64,000 bases of DNA from Aromatoleum aromaticum EbN1 (GCF_000025965.1 NC_006513.1:1364001-1428000); one strand, 5' to 3'. Positions 9,692 through 19,552 are shown, counted from the first letter of the stretch. Made by a program: numbers and translations. Notes: generated by a model from the sequence alone, not told the origin.

Positions 9692-9703
9692 AAACGATCG
9701 TTT
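9692..9703. promoter_or_regulatory. Candidate TetR operator upstream of the fad operon
   Basis: AAACGATCGTTT is a perfect 12-bp palindrome 16 bases upstream of the tetR start. It is followed by an A/T-rich stretch with another half-site-like ACGTTT at about 9711-9716. Its position and symmetry fit an autorepressor site. Confidence 0.55.
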
Positions 9704-9823
9704 TAATCATACGTTTCATCGATCGGGAGTCAAGGCCTGCTTTCGGACTTCGAATGACAGTGGCGGGGGGTGGTGGCCGCCCTTTCCCGGAATTCTCACG
9801 ACGCGCTGCGACCGGAAACAACA

Positions 9824-9846
9824 AAACCCGCTAGCTGCGCGGGTTT
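9824..9846 (-). terminator. Rho-independent terminator after yicC
   Basis: AAACCCGC (9824-9831) pairs with GCGGGTTT (9839-9846) across a 7-base loop. Read on the minus strand the hairpin is followed by a T-rich tract (TTTTGTTGTTT). It lies 38 bases past the yicC stop. Confidence 0.75.
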
Positions 9847-9883
9847 CGTCGACTATTGCAACGTGCCGAGACGGTGCAAAACG

Positions 9884-10750
9884 TCATTCAATGTTTTGCA
9901 CCTGCTCCCGCATCTGCTCGATCAGCACTTTCATTTCCATCGCGATACCGGTGACGTCGGTGGCGGCGGATTTCGAGGCCAGGGTGTTCGCTTCGCGGTT
10001 CAGCTCCTGCATCAGGAAGTCGAGTCGTTTTCCTGCTGCGCCGCCGGCAGCGAGGATGCGTTCGACTTCGTCGAGATGAGTGCTGAGGCGCGACAGTTCC
10101 TCGGCGACGTCGATGCGGTGGGCGAACAGCGCGACTTCCTGGCGGATGCGGTCCTCGTCGAGCGAGGCGACCGCATCGCGCAGCCGCGTCGCGAGCCGCT
10201 CCTGGTATTCGGTGACGATCACGGGCACGCGGGGCTCGGCCTGGGCGACCAGTTCACGCAGGCGGACGAGCCGCTCGCGGATCATCGCGGCGAGCTTGCC
10301 GCCTTCGCGCCGGCGCGTCGCGGCGAGTTCGTCGAGCGCGGCCTGCGCGAGTTCGAGCAGCGCCGGCTGCAGCTGCTCGAAGCTCACGCCGTCGTCGGCG
10401 AGCATGCCGGGCCAGCGCAGCACTTCATTGACCGACAGGCACCCGGCCTGCGGCAGGCGTTCGCGCACGAGCTGTTCGGCGGCACGCAGCTGGTCGAGCA
10501 GCGCAGTGTTCAGCGCGAGGCTGCGCGGGGCGGCACCGTTCGTCTGCAGGTTGAGGCGGCATTCGACCTTGCCACGCGTGAGTTTCGCCGTGATCCGCTC
10601 GCGCAGCGCCGGTTCGGCCTGACGCAGTTCGTCGCCGATGCGGAAGAACAGATCGAGGTAGCGTGAATTGACGCTGCGCAGTTCGATATGCAGGCTCACT
10701 GGCCCGAGGTCCCGCGTCTGTGCAGCGAAACCGGTCATACTGTGGATCAT
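9884..10750 (-). CDS. yicC: YicC-family endoribonuclease
   Basis: YicC proteins are endoribonucleases acting in RNA turnover. The 288-residue product begins MIHSMTGFAAQTRDLG, the conserved YicC N-terminus, followed by ELRSVNSRYLDLFFR. The C-terminus has the DUF1732 segment with EEL.RLSTHLDEVERIL and GKRLDFLMQELNREANTLASKS, the most conserved part of the family. Its length is normal (about 290). It is a single-gene unit bounded by the terminator at 9824-9846 and divergent from the kinase gene at 10843. Confidence 0.95.
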   Translation of the reverse strand: MIHSMTGFAAQTRDLGPVSLHIELRSVNSRYLDLFFRIGDELRQAEPALRERITAKLTRGKVECRLNLQTNGAAPRSLALNTALLDQLRAAEQLVRERLPQAGCLSVNEVLRWPGMLADDGVSFEQLQPALLELAQAALDELAATRRREGGKLAAMIRERLVRLRELVAQAEPRVPVIVTEYQERLATRLRDAVASLDEDRIRQEVALFAHRIDVAEELSRLSTHLDEVERILAAGGAAGKRLDFLMQELNREANTLASKSAATDVTGIAMEMKVLIEQMREQVQNIE

Positions 10751-10842
10751 GAAGTGTCTCCGGGAACCTGCCGCGATCCTTTACACTGCAGGCCTAATCA
10801 AGAAAATTCCGCGGAAAGCCGGCTCCGGCTCTCCCCCTGTCA

Positions 10843-11787
10843 ATGCCGCCTCCAGCCAACTGCCCTCTGCCCTCCGGCTTCCAGCTGGACCAGTACCAAA
10901 TAGAGCGGCAGCTTTCCGTCGGCGGTTTTTCGATTGTCTATCTCGCCCGTGATCGCCACGGCACGGCAGTGGCGATCAAGGAATACCTGCCGAATTCTCT
11001 CGCGCTGCGCCAGGACGGCGAATTCGAACCGCAGGTCACGGCAGAGAACCGCCCGGTCTTCCGCTACGGCATGAAATGCTTCTTCGAGGAAGGTCGTTCG
11101 CTCGCGAAGCTGATGCATCCGAACGTCGTCCGGGTGCTCAATTTCTTTCGCGCCAACGGCACAGTGTACATGGTGATGGAGTTCGAGCGCGGCCGCACGC
11201 TGCACGACTATATCCACAGGCACCGCGACGGCGTGCGCGAGACTTTCATCCGGGCCGTTTTCGCACGCATGCTCAACGGCCTGCGCGAAGTCCACTCGCA
11301 CAAGCTGCTGCACCTCGACATCAAGCCCTCGAACGTCTATCTGCGCAACGACGGCACGCCGGTGCTGCTCGACTTCGGCGCCGCACGCCAGACCCTGCTG
11401 GCCGGCCAGCCGATGCTCAGACCGATGTATACGCCCGGCTTCGCATCCCCCGAGCAGTTCACGAACCGCGACGCGCTGGGGCCGTGGAGCGACATCTACA
11501 GTGTCGGCGCAAGCCTGTACGCATGCGTCGCCGGGGCCGCGCCGCCGCGCTCGGACGAGCGCAGCCGGCGCGACACTTTCGTTCCGGCGAGCAGGGCGTA
11601 TGCCCCGCGCTATTCCGCGCAGTTGCTGCAGACGATCGACTGGTGCCTGAAGCTCGACCCGCTCGAGCGGCCGCAGAGCGTCTATTCGCTGCAGAAGGCG
11701 CTGATGCACAGGGGCGATGACGCAGTTCCGGCCACCCTGTTCGGCGAACTGGGTGCGCGCATCAAATCGTTTATCGGCCGCACTTGA
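10843..11787 (+). CDS. Hanks-type serine/threonine protein kinase
   Basis: Soluble 314-residue eukaryotic-like kinase without a membrane segment. It has a glycine loop region (SVGGFSIVYLA, residues 25-35), ATP-binding Lys46 in VAIKEY, candidate helix-C Glu near 83, catalytic loop HLDIKPSN (157-164, Asp159), and metal-binding LDFGAAR (DFG 177-179). Then come GFASPEQF and WSDIYSVGASLYACV, typical of the C-lobe. It is 10 bases upstream of a PP2C phosphatase gene, a classic writer/eraser pair. The substrate is unknown; the following genes (rph, rdgB, hemW) give no direct clue. Confidence 0.93.
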   Translation: MPPPANCPLPSGFQLDQYQIERQLSVGGFSIVYLARDRHGTAVAIKEYLPNSLALRQDGEFEPQVTAENRPVFRYGMKCFFEEGRSLAKLMHPNVVRVLNFFRANGTVYMVMEFERGRTLHDYIHRHRDGVRETFIRAVFARMLNGLREVHSHKLLHLDIKPSNVYLRNDGTPVLLDFGAARQTLLAGQPMLRPMYTPGFASPEQFTNRDALGPWSDIYSVGASLYACVAGAAPPRSDERSRRDTFVPASRAYAPRYSAQLLQTIDWCLKLDPLERPQSVYSLQKALMHRGDDAVPATLFGELGARIKSFIGRT

Positions 11788-11797
11788 GAGGCCCGCG

Positions 11798-12715
11798 ATG
11801 AAATTCACGATCTACCAGGAAAGCCGCATCGGCCGGCGCAAAAGCAACCAGGACCGTCTCGCATACTGTTACTCGCGCGACGCACTGCTGATGGTGATCG
11901 CCGACGGCATGGGCGGGCACCGGCATGGCGAGATTGCGGCGCAGCTGGCCGTTCAGTCCGTCACCGAAGCGTTCCGGCGCGAAGCGACCCCGACGCTTGC
12001 CGAGCCGGGGCGCTTCCTGTCGCGCGTGCTGATGAACGCACACACCGCGATCGTCGACCACGCGTTCGACAAGGACCTCGACGACACGCCGCGCACGACA
12101 ATCGTCGCCTGCGTGGTCCAGGACGGCCTCGCGCACTGGGCGCACGCCGGCGACTCGCGCCTCTACCTGCTGCGGGACGGTCGTGTCGCCGTGCGCACGC
12201 GCGATCATTCGCGCGTGCAGCTGATGATCGACCAGGGCCTGCTCGACGACGAAGCGGCCGCGCACCATCCCGAGCGCAATCGCATCTACAGCTGCCTGGG
12301 CGGCACGCGGACGCCGCAGGTCGAACTGTCGATGCCGACGCCGCTGTGCGACGGCGACATCCTCGCGCTATGCACCGACGGCGTGTGGGGCCCGGTGCGC
12401 GACCAGGGCGTCGTCGACGGGCTCGCCGGAACCAATGTCATGCACGCCGTGCCGAAGCTGCTGGACCGCGCCGAGCAGCTCGTCGGCCCCGGCTGCGACA
12501 ACCTGTCGATGATCGCGATGTGCTGGCACGACGAGAGCGGCGCGGCGCACGACGACATGGAAGCGACGCAGACGAGGGCGCTCGACCGGGTCACGACGCA
12601 GCTCAACGTCTTCGGACACGCGCGCGCACCGACCGCCGCCGGCGACATCAGCGACGACGAGATCGAGAAAGCGATCGCCGAAATCAACCACGCCATTCAC
12701 AAGTACAGCAGATAG
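11798..12715 (+). CDS. PP2C-family serine/threonine protein phosphatase
   Basis: Metal-dependent phosphatase, 305 residues. It has NQDR (17-20), the metal-binding IADGMGGH (35-41), HAGDSRLYLLRDG, and LCTDGVW and CDNLS near the C-terminal end of the domain. About 60 residues of acidic, disordered-looking tail follow the catalytic core. The ATG at 11798 begins directly at the PP2C N-terminus (MKFTIYQESRIGRRKSNQD); the reading frame opens earlier but overlaps the kinase. It probably dephosphorylates targets of the adjacent kinase (inference from the pairing). Confidence 0.93.
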   Translation: MKFTIYQESRIGRRKSNQDRLAYCYSRDALLMVIADGMGGHRHGEIAAQLAVQSVTEAFRREATPTLAEPGRFLSRVLMNAHTAIVDHAFDKDLDDTPRTTIVACVVQDGLAHWAHAGDSRLYLLRDGRVAVRTRDHSRVQLMIDQGLLDDEAAAHHPERNRIYSCLGGTRTPQVELSMPTPLCDGDILALCTDGVWGPVRDQGVVDGLAGTNVMHAVPKLLDRAEQLVGPGCDNLSMIAMCWHDESGAAHDDMEATQTRALDRVTTQLNVFGHARAPTAAGDISDDEIEKAIAEINHAIHKYSR

Positions 12716-12724
12716 GAATCCTTC

Positions 12725-13444
12725 ATGCGTCCCAGCCAACGCCGCCCCGACCAACTGCGCGCGGTCATGATCACCCGCAACTTCACCTGCCACGCCGAAG
12801 GCTCGGTGCTCGTCGAATTCGGCGCCACGCGCGTGCTGTGCACCGCCAGCGTCGAGGACACCGTGCCGCCGTTCCTGCGCGGCCGCGGCCAGGGCTGGCT
12901 GACCGCCGAATACGGCATGCTGCCGCGCGCCACCCACACGCGCAGCGCGCGCGAAGCGGCCAAGGGCAAGCAGAGCGGGCGCACGCAGGAAATCCAGCGC
13001 CTGATCGGCCGCAGCCTGCGCGCGGTGGTCGATCTCAGCGCGCTCGGCGAACGCCAGATCGTCATCGACTGCGACGTGCTGCAGGCCGACGGCGGCACCC
13101 GCACCGCCGCGATCACCGGCGCCTGCGTCGCGGTCCACGACGCGTTCCGCAAACTCGTCACCGAGGGCAAGCTGCCGTACAGCCCGCTGCGCGAGTTCGT
13201 CGCCGCAGTGTCGGTCGGCATGTTCCAGGGCGTGCCGGTGCTCGATCTCGACTATGCCGAGGATTCGGGCTGCGATACCGACATGAACGTCGTCATGACG
13301 GGCGCGGGGGGGTTCGTCGAAGTGCAGGGCACTGCCGAAGGCGCGACGTTCTCCCGCGCCGAGCTCAACGCGCTGCTGGAGCTTGCCGAGTCCGGCATCC
13401 GCCGGCTCGTCGAAGCGCAGAAAGCGGCGATCGACCGGAACTGA
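12725..13444 (+). CDS. rph: Ribonuclease PH
   Basis: Phosphorolytic 3'-5' exoribonuclease that trims tRNA precursors. The 239-residue product starts [14 protein letters not shown] and has the RNase PH core: [73 protein letters not shown]. Its length is standard (about 238). It lies 9 bases after the PP2C gene and 4 bases before rdgB; rph-rdgB-hemW is a common proteobacterial order. Confidence 0.97.
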   Translation: MRPSQRRPDQLRAVMITRNFTCHAEGSVLVEFGATRVLCTASVEDTVPPFLRGRGQGWLTAEYGMLPRATHTRSAREAAKGKQSGRTQEIQRLIGRSLRAVVDLSALGERQIVIDCDVLQADGGTRTAAITGACVAVHDAFRKLVTEGKLPYSPLREFVAAVSVGMFQGVPVLDLDYAEDSGCDTDMNVVMTGAGGFVEVQGTAEGATFSRAELNALLELAESGIRRLVEAQKAAIDRN

Positions 13445-13448
13445 AATC

Positions 13449-14045
13449 ATGACGGCCCGACTCGTTCTCGCCAGCAACAACGCCAAGAAAGCCGTCGAGA
13501 TGACGACGCTGCTCGCGCCGCTCGGCATCGAAGTGCTGCCGCAGTCGGCGTTCGACATTCCGGAAGCCGACGAGCCGCACCCGACGTTCGTCGAGAACGC
13601 GCTCGCGAAGGCGCGCCACGCTGCCGCGTTGAGCGGGCTGCCGGCGGTCGCCGACGACTCCGGGCTGTGCGTCGCGGCGCTCGGCGGCGCACCGGGCGTG
13701 CAGTCGGCGCGCTTTGCCGGCGAACCGAAGTCCGACGCGCGCAACAATGCGCTGCTCGTCGAGCGGCTCGCGGGCAGCGCCGACCGGCGCGCATTCTTCT
13801 ACTCTGTTGTGGCACTGGTGCGCCATGCCGATGATCCGCGCCCGCTGATCGCCGACGGCGAGTGGCACGGCACGATCCTTTACGCGCCGCGCGGCGCCAA
13901 CGGCTTCGGCTACGATCCGCTGTTCTTCCTCCCCGAGCTCGGCCAGACTGCTGCCGAGCTCGACGCGCAGCTGAAGAACACGCTCAGCCACCGTGGCGCG
14001 GCGATGCGCCACCTGCTGGCCCGCCTGTCCACCGCACCGCTGTGA
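13449..14045 (+). CDS. rdgB: XTP/dITP diphosphatase (RdgB/HAM1)
   Basis: House-cleaning nucleotidase that hydrolyses non-canonical purine NTPs (dITP, XTP). The 198-residue product has LVLASNNAKKAVEM (the SxNxxK substrate motif near the N-terminus), FVENALAKARHAA, ADDSGLCVAALGGAPGVQSARFAG and GFGYDPLFF, all hallmark HAM1 motifs. The ATG at 13449 is 4 bases past the rph stop. Its end overlaps the hemW start. Confidence 0.96.
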   Translation: MTARLVLASNNAKKAVEMTTLLAPLGIEVLPQSAFDIPEADEPHPTFVENALAKARHAAALSGLPAVADDSGLCVAALGGAPGVQSARFAGEPKSDARNNALLVERLAGSADRRAFFYSVVALVRHADDPRPLIADGEWHGTILYAPRGANGFGYDPLFFLPELGQTAAELDAQLKNTLSHRGAAMRHLLARLSTAPL

Positions 14046-15265
14046 CCCGCCATCGCGTCATCCCCCTCGCGCCCGCTCCAGCCGCTGCCGGACCGCTGCC
14101 GGAGCGGGCGCAACTGACGGCGTCGCCGCCGCTCGCGCTGTACGTGCATTACCCGTGGTGCGTGAAGAAGTGCCCGTACTGCGACTTCAACTCGCACGCG
14201 TCGCGCGGCGGGCCGGGCGAGATCCCGGAGCAGGCCTACATCGACGCGCTGCTCGCCGACATCGAGACCGCCTTGCCGCAGGTGTGGGGACGGCGCGTGC
14301 TGTCGGTGTTCATCGGCGGGGGCACGCCGAGCCTGATGTCGGCCGCGGCGCTCGACCGCCTGCTGACCGGCGTGCGCATGCTGCTGCAGCTCGACCCGCT
14401 GGCCGAAATCACGCTCGAAGCCAATCCCGGCACCGTCGAGGCGGGCCGCTTCCGCGATTACTGCGCTGCCGGCGTGAACCGCCTGTCGCTCGGCATCCAG
14501 AGTTTCGACGACGCGCAGCTTGTGCGCCTGGGGCGCATTCACGACGGGCGGGAAGCGCGCGTCGCGATCGACACTGCGCTGGCGAACTTCGATCGCGTGA
14601 ACCTCGACCTGATGTACGCGCTGCCGGAGCAGACGCCGGAGCAGGCACTCGCCGATCTCGACACTGCGCTCGCGACCGGCGCGACCCATCTGTCGTGCTA
14701 CCAGCTGACGCTCGAGCCGAACACGCCTTTCCACCACGCCCCGCCGCCGCTGCCCGATACCGATACTGCGGCCGACATGCAAGATGCGATCGAAGCGCGC
14801 CTCGGCGGCGCGGGATTCCGCCACTACGAGACGTCGGCGTTCGCCCGGCCCGGCGAGGAATGCCGCCACAATCTCAATTACTGGACGTTCGGTGACTACC
14901 TCGGCATCGGCGCAGGCGCGCACGGCAAGCTGTCGAGCTTCGAGGGCATCGTGCGCGAGATGCGCCACAAGCATCCCGGGCGCTATCTCGACGCGGCGAA
15001 GAGCCGCGAGTTCGTGCAGGAACGTCGCACGATCGGCGTCACCGAGCTGCCGTTCGAATTCATGATGAATGCGCTGCGCCTGAGCGGCGGCGTCCCGCGC
15101 CGGCTGTTCGCCGAGCGCACCGGCCTGCCGCTCGCGGTGATCGAGGACGAACTGAAGGCGGCGCGCGAGCAAGGGTTGGTCGAGGTCACGCCGGAGCTCA
15201 TCCGTCCGACTGAACGCGGACGGCATTTCCTCAACGATCTGCTGACACTGTTCCTGCGCGACTGA
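14042..15265 (+). CDS. hemW: Radical SAM heme chaperone HemW
   Basis: Radical SAM family protein thought to deliver heme (formerly called HemN-like coproporphyrinogen oxidase). About 407 residues; the cluster motif CVKKCPYCDFN has Cys40, Cys44 and Cys47 (CX3CX2C). Then GGGTPSLM, ITLEANPGT, GVNRLSLGIQSF and NLDLMYALPEQT match the family. The chosen start is a GTG at 14042 that overlaps the rdgB stop by four bases (GTGA). An extension further upstream would run through rdgB. The HemN-specific extra N-terminal Cys pattern is absent, in keeping with HemW. Confidence 0.93.
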   Translation: MTRHRVIPLAPAPAAAGPLPERAQLTASPPLALYVHYPWCVKKCPYCDFNSHASRGGPGEIPEQAYIDALLADIETALPQVWGRRVLSVFIGGGTPSLMSAAALDRLLTGVRMLLQLDPLAEITLEANPGTVEAGRFRDYCAAGVNRLSLGIQSFDDAQLVRLGRIHDGREARVAIDTALANFDRVNLDLMYALPEQTPEQALADLDTALATGATHLSCYQLTLEPNTPFHHAPPPLPDTDTAADMQDAIEARLGGAGFRHYETSAFARPGEECRHNLNYWTFGDYLGIGAGAHGKLSSFEGIVREMRHKHPGRYLDAAKSREFVQERRTIGVTELPFEFMMNALRLSGGVPRRLFAERTGLPLAVIEDELKAAREQGLVEVTPELIRPTERGRHFLNDLLTLFLRD

Positions 15266-15301
15266 GCGAGTCTCTCAGGACCGCGCCGTGCCCGCCGGAG
15301 G

Positions 15302-15721
15302 TCACGCCGGGCGGCACTCCGTCGCGAGCGGCCGGTCCTCGCGCGAATCGAGCAGCATGCTCTTCCACGGCAGGTCGATCCACACCAGTCCCGCGTCGCG
15401 CGCCTCGAAGCGCGGCAGGCCGGACGACGACACGTCGCGCTGCAGGTCGAACGAGCGCCCCGCCCAGCCCAGCTCGAGACGATTGGCGTCGCGCAGGTCG
15501 CGGCTGACGCGCACCTTGACGCCCAGTTCGCAGTCGTAGTTGCCGCTCGCGAGCTCGAAATACAGCTGCTGATCCGGCCCGACGCGGGTCGCCGGCAGTT
15601 CCGGCTCGCGGGGCGTGTCGCGTGTGCCGGCACACGCGGCGAGCAGCAGCGGCAACAGCACGGCAACCAGGGCGCAGCGCGGCGACAGCACGGCAGCGCG
15701 GGGCAAATCGGGATTCGGCAT
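15302..15721 (-). CDS. Predicted small lipoprotein
   Basis: 139 residues of unknown function. A basic N-terminus and hydrophobic stretch are followed by the lipobox LLLAAC (Cys near residue 30), so it should be lipidated and envelope-anchored. The mature part contains [16 protein letters not shown] and a second cysteine near the C-terminus (TECRPA), which could form a disulfide with the first. It lies 13 bases downstream of sppA, probably in the same transcript. No family assignment is offered. Confidence 0.75.
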   Translation of the reverse strand: MPNPDLPRAAVLSPRCALVAVLLPLLLAACAGTRDTPREPELPATRVGPDQQLYFELASGNYDCELGVKVRVSRDLRDANRLELGWAGRSFDLQRDVSSSGLPRFEARDAGLVWIDLPWKSMLLDSREDRPLATECRPA

Positions 15722-15734
15722 GGATCATCCTCGG

Positions 15735-17576
15735 CTAAAGCGCTTCGCAAAGGCAATGCGTGTAAAGGTGGCGCGGATCATTCCAGCGTAGCAGCTCATT
15801 GGCATCCTGCTGCAGACCGCCGATGACGACGGCGAGCGGCGACGCGGGAAGACCTGAAAGAACTGAAAGACCGCCGACGGGCGCCAGCGCGGCGACGAAG
15901 CGCTGCAGGAGCCGCTGGCCGGGGCCGACGTCCGCTCTCGGCCAGACCGTCTCGTAGCGCTTCAGGCCGGCGCGAGACGCTGCCGCCGCGACCGCCGCCT
16001 CCAGGCCGCCGAGCTGGTCGACGAGGCCGAGCTTGGTCGCCGCCTCGCCGGTCCAGACGCGCCCGCGCGCGACCGTATCGACTTCGGTGGCGCTCATGTC
16101 GCGCGCCTTGGCGACGGTTTCGAGGAAGCGCCGATAACCGTGTTCGATGCCGAGCTGGATCGTCTTCGCCGCTGCCGGTTCGAGCGGGCGGCGCGGATCG
16201 AAGGCGCCGGCGAGAGGACCGGTCGCGACGCCGTCAGTATTCACGCCGAGCTTGTCGAGCGCTCCGGCGAGCTCCGGGAACAGCGCGAAAATGCCGATCG
16301 ACCCGGTCAGCGAAGCAGGGCTTGCAAAAATCTCTTCAGCCCCGGTCGCGATCCAGTAACCGCCGGACGCGGCGACCGAACTCATCGACGCGACAACCGG
16401 CTTGCCCGCCTCGCGCGTCAGTTCGAGCTCGCGCCGGATCACTTCCGACGCCCACGCGCTGCCGCCGGGGCTGTCGACGCGCAGCACCAGCGCCTTCACC
16501 CGCTCGTCTTCGCGCGCCATGCGGATCAGGTGCGCAAGGCTGTCGCCGCCGACTGCCGACTGCGTGTCGCTGCCGTCGATGATTGCCCCCTGCGCGACCA
16601 GCACTGCGACGTGATCGTCCTGCTCCGGCCGCGTGGCGCGCACCACGGCGAGATAGTCGTCAGCCTCGACGCGGCGGAAATCCTTGCCGTCCTCGCTTGC
16701 GCCGACGCGCGCCTTGAGCAGCTCGCGCCACTCGTCGCGCGTGCTCGCGCGATCGATCAGGCCGGCATCGCGCGCCGCGCTCACCGCATCGCCACCGGTC
16801 GCCGCGAGCGCGGCGGGGTAAGCGTTGACGTAAGCGTCGAGCTTCTCGGGGGCGAGGCGGCGGCTCGCGATGAGATCCTCGCGCACACCGGTCCACAGCC
16901 CTTCGAGCAGATCGCGCGACGCTTCGCGGTCCGCCTCCGACATGTCGTTGCGCGTGAAAGGCTCGCTGAACGCCTTGTATTCGCCGACGCGAAACACATG
17001 CATTTTGACGCCGAGCTTGTCGAGCGCCTCGGCGAAATAGCTGATGTAGCGCGCGAGCCCTTGCAGCAGCACGAAGCCGTCGGGTCCGACATGGACTTCG
17101 TCGGCAGCGCTGGCGAGGTAGTACTGCCCCTGCGTGAAGCGCTCGCCACGGGCGAATACCGGTTTTCCGCTCTGCCGGAAAGCGACGATCGCGGCGCGCA
17201 GCTCGGCGAGTTTCGACAGGCCGGTCGGGCCGAGCCGGTCGGTTTCGATGACGAGCGCCTTGATCCGCGTGTCGTCGCGCGCCGCCTCCACCGCTTCGAG
17301 CAGATCGTGCAGCACGGTTTGGGAAGGCGCGACACCGCCATTGCGCAACAAATCGAGCGGCGTCTCGAACGTCTTCTGCTCGACGAGCGGACCGGCCGGG
17401 CGCAGTACCAGCGCCGCGCCGTCCGGCACCGCGGGCAGCGCGCGCCACAGCAGCACCACGACAAAGGCGAGCAACAGCAGGAATACCGCATTGAGGACCA
17501 CGCGCCGCAGCACATCGATCGTGCGCCAGAATCCCGCGAGAACCGCGCCGAAAAAGGCAAAGATGCGTTTCACCAT
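15735..17576 (-). CDS. sppA: Signal peptide peptidase SppA, long (67K) type
   Basis: Inner-membrane serine protease that degrades cleaved signal peptides. It is 613 residues, matching the duplicated-domain long form. One N-terminal membrane segment spans about residues 27-46. The catalytic dyad is visible as Lys201 in GEYKAFSEPF and Ser404 in VAASGGYWIA, equivalent to Lys209/Ser409 of E. coli SppA. LRVDSPGGSAWASE is also characteristic. It follows trmB by 31 bases in a minus-strand run. Confidence 0.95.
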   Translation of the reverse strand: MVKRIFAFFGAVLAGFWRTIDVLRRVVLNAVFLLLLAFVVVLLWRALPAVPDGAALVLRPAGPLVEQKTFETPLDLLRNGGVAPSQTVLHDLLEAVEAARDDTRIKALVIETDRLGPTGLSKLAELRAAIVAFRQSGKPVFARGERFTQGQYYLASAADEVHVGPDGFVLLQGLARYISYFAEALDKLGVKMHVFRVGEYKAFSEPFTRNDMSEADREASRDLLEGLWTGVREDLIASRRLAPEKLDAYVNAYPAALAATGGDAVSAARDAGLIDRASTRDEWRELLKARVGASEDGKDFRRVEADDYLAVVRATRPEQDDHVAVLVAQGAIIDGSDTQSAVGGDSLAHLIRMAREDERVKALVLRVDSPGGSAWASEVIRRELELTREAGKPVVASMSSVAASGGYWIATGAEEIFASPASLTGSIGIFALFPELAGALDKLGVNTDGVATGPLAGAFDPRRPLEPAAAKTIQLGIEHGYRRFLETVAKARDMSATEVDTVARGRVWTGEAATKLGLVDQLGGLEAAVAAAASRAGLKRYETVWPRADVGPGQRLLQRFVAALAPVGGLSVLSGLPASPLAVVIGGLQQDANELLRWNDPRHLYTHCLCEAL

Positions 17577-17607
17577 CGTTCAGATCTCCCTTCGACGCGC
17601 GCTTCGC

Positions 17608-18387
17608 TCAACCGCGCCGCCTGAACACCAGGTCCCAGACGCCGTGCCCGAGCTTCAGGCCGCGGTTTTCGAATTTCGTCAGGGGGCGGTAGGCGGGACG
17701 CGGGGCGTAGCCATCGGCAGTATTCTCCAGCGCCGGCTCGGCGGCGAGCACTTCGAGCATCCATTGAGCGTATTCCTCCCAGTCGGTCGCGCAGTGCAGG
17801 TAAGCGCCGGGCGCGAGCCGGGATGCGATCAGCGCGACGAAGTCGGGCTGGATGATGCGCCGCTTGTGATGACGCTTCTTGTGCCACGGGTCGGGAAAGA
17901 ACACATGGACACCGGCCAGCGCCCGCTCGGGGATCATGTCGCGCAGCACTTCGACCGCGTCATGCTGGACGATCCGCACGTTGTCGAGCACGCCTTCGGC
18001 GATCAGCTTGCACAGGCTGCCGACTCCCGGCCCGTGCACTTCGATCGTGAGGAAATCCTTGTCGGGCAGCGCAGCGGCGATTTTCGCGGTCGTCTCGCCC
18101 ATGCCGAAACCGATTTCGACGATTTTCGGCGCCGCCCGTCCGAACGCCGCGTCGAGATCGAGCGGCGCGACGCGGTAGGGAATGCCGACTTTCGGCAGCG
18201 TCTCGTCGAGGTGGCGCTGCTGCGCGACCGACATGCGTCCCTGGCGCAGCACGAAGCTGCGGATCGAGCGGCTCGAAAAACGCGCTTCCGGGTCGCCCGG
18301 CACAGGGGCTTCCGCGGCCGGGAGCGCTTCGTCCGGAGCTGCGGACGGATGCCCGGTTTCCGGCGGGTTGTGGGAGGGAAAAGTCAT
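17608..18387 (-). CDS. trmB: tRNA (guanine-N7-)-methyltransferase TrmB
   Basis: Methylates G46 of tRNAs using SAM. About 259 residues. The family motifs are [29 protein letters not shown] (SAM-binding), [33 protein letters not shown] and [10 protein letters not shown]. The ATG at 18387 opens at [12 protein letters not shown]. The frame continues upstream to 18771, but that part is antisense to thiG. About 107 bases separate it from thiG upstream. Confidence 0.96.
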   Translation of the reverse strand: MTFPSHNPPETGHPSAAPDEALPAAEAPVPGDPEARFSSRSIRSFVLRQGRMSVAQQRHLDETLPKVGIPYRVAPLDLDAAFGRAAPKIVEIGFGMGETTAKIAAALPDKDFLTIEVHGPGVGSLCKLIAEGVLDNVRIVQHDAVEVLRDMIPERALAGVHVFFPDPWHKKRHHKRRIIQPDFVALIASRLAPGAYLHCATDWEEYAQWMLEVLAAEPALENTADGYAPRPAYRPLTKFENRGLKLGHGVWDLVFRRRG

Positions 18388-18494
18388 CGTCGGGGATCGT
18401 AACGTCGTGCGAATCCATACCGGCGCGCGTGCCGGCACGGCGAAAAGGGTCGACGCGCGCGGTCCAGCTTGCAGGCGGCGCGCGCGACGTTCGT

Positions 18495-19280
18495 TCAGGA
18501 ACCGATCAGACCGCTCGTCGGCGAGCTCGGATCGGCCGAATAATGCTTGCGCGGCATGCGTCCGGCAAGAAACGCCTCGCGCCCGGCCTCGACCGCCTTC
18601 TTCATCGCCGACGCCATCAGCACGGGGTCCTTCGCGTGCGCGATCGCAGTATTCATCAGCACGCCGTCGCAGCCGAGCTCCATCGCGATCGCCGCGTCGG
18701 ATGCGGTACCGACGCCGGCATCGACGAGGACCGGCACGTTCGCCTGGTCGATGATCAGCCGCAGGTTCCACGGATTCAGGATGCCCATGCCGGAGCCGAT
18801 CAGGGACGCCAGCGGCATCACCGCGACACAGCCGATGTCCTCGAGCATCTTCGCCTGGATCGGGTCGTCGGCGCAGTACACCATCACCTGGAAACCGTCC
18901 TTGACGAGGGTTTCGGCCGCCTTCAGCGTCTCAGGCATGTTCGGAAACAGGCTCACCGGGTCGCCGAGCACTTCGAGCTTGACCAGCGCGTGACCATCGA
19001 GCAGCTCGCGCGCGAGCCGCAGCGTGCGCACCGCGTCGTCCGCGGTGTAGCAGCCGGCCGTGTTCGGCAGGATCGTGAAGCGCTCGGGCGGCAGCACGTC
19101 GAGCAGGTTCGGCTCATCGGCGTTCTGGCCGATGTTCGTGCGGCGGATCGCGACGGTGACGATCTCGGCGCCGCTCGCATCGATCGCGGCGCGCGTCTCG
19201 GCGAAATCCTTGTATTTTCCGGTGCCCACCAGCAAACGGGAGCGGTAGGACTTGCCTGCGATCGTCAGGGAGTCGTTCAT
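18495..19280 (-). CDS. thiG: Thiazole synthase ThiG
   Basis: Forms the thiazole phosphate moiety of thiamine from DXP, dehydroglycine and ThiS-thiocarboxylate. The 261-residue product has [44 protein letters not shown] (active-site Lys region), [32 protein letters not shown] and [13 protein letters not shown]. It is 68 bases downstream of thiS, as usual for these partners. Confidence 0.97.
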   Translation of the reverse strand: MNDSLTIAGKSYRSRLLVGTGKYKDFAETRAAIDASGAEIVTVAIRRTNIGQNADEPNLLDVLPPERFTILPNTAGCYTADDAVRTLRLARELLDGHALVKLEVLGDPVSLFPNMPETLKAAETLVKDGFQVMVYCADDPIQAKMLEDIGCVAVMPLASLIGSGMGILNPWNLRLIIDQANVPVLVDAGVGTASDAAIAMELGCDGVLMNTAIAHAKDPVLMASAMKKAVEAGREAFLAGRMPRKHYSADPSSPTSGLIGS

Positions 19281-19348
19281 GTTCGGCCTGTAGGAATCGG
19301 GTTGATGAAGGCGCGGCTCAGCGACCGCCAGCCGGGGCGGCGAAGGCT

Positions 19349-19552
19349 TCAGCCGCCGCCGACCGCGACGACGATCTCGAGCCGGTCGCCGTCAGCGAGC
19401 AGCGTGTGCGCATGCTGCCCTTTCGGCACGATCTCGCCGTTGCGTTCGACTGCGAGACGCTTGCCGGCAAGCTGCCTGGCTTCGAGCAGCGCGAGCACGG
19501 TCGGCGCGTCGTCGAGGCGCTCGGGTTTGCCATTGATGATGAGCTCAATCAT
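19349..19552 (-). CDS. thiS: Sulfur carrier protein ThiS
   Basis: Ubiquitin-like sulfur carrier for thiazole synthesis, 67 residues. It starts [15 protein letters not shown] and ends in AVGGG, keeping the C-terminal Gly-Gly needed for adenylation and thiocarboxylate formation. The ATG at 19552 was chosen because it begins at the beta-grasp fold; the upstream extension has no homology. First gene of the thiSG-trmB-sppA run. Confidence 0.93.
   Translation of the reverse strand: MIELIINGKPERLDDAPTVLALLEARQLAGKRLAVERNGEIVPKGQHAHTLLADGDRLEIVVAVGGG

Noticed and set aside
6389-9706. 1105-codon plus-strand open frame
   Set aside because: Runs antisense through fadE and the TetR gene, has no domain and is very Arg/Ala-rich; a codon-bias shadow.
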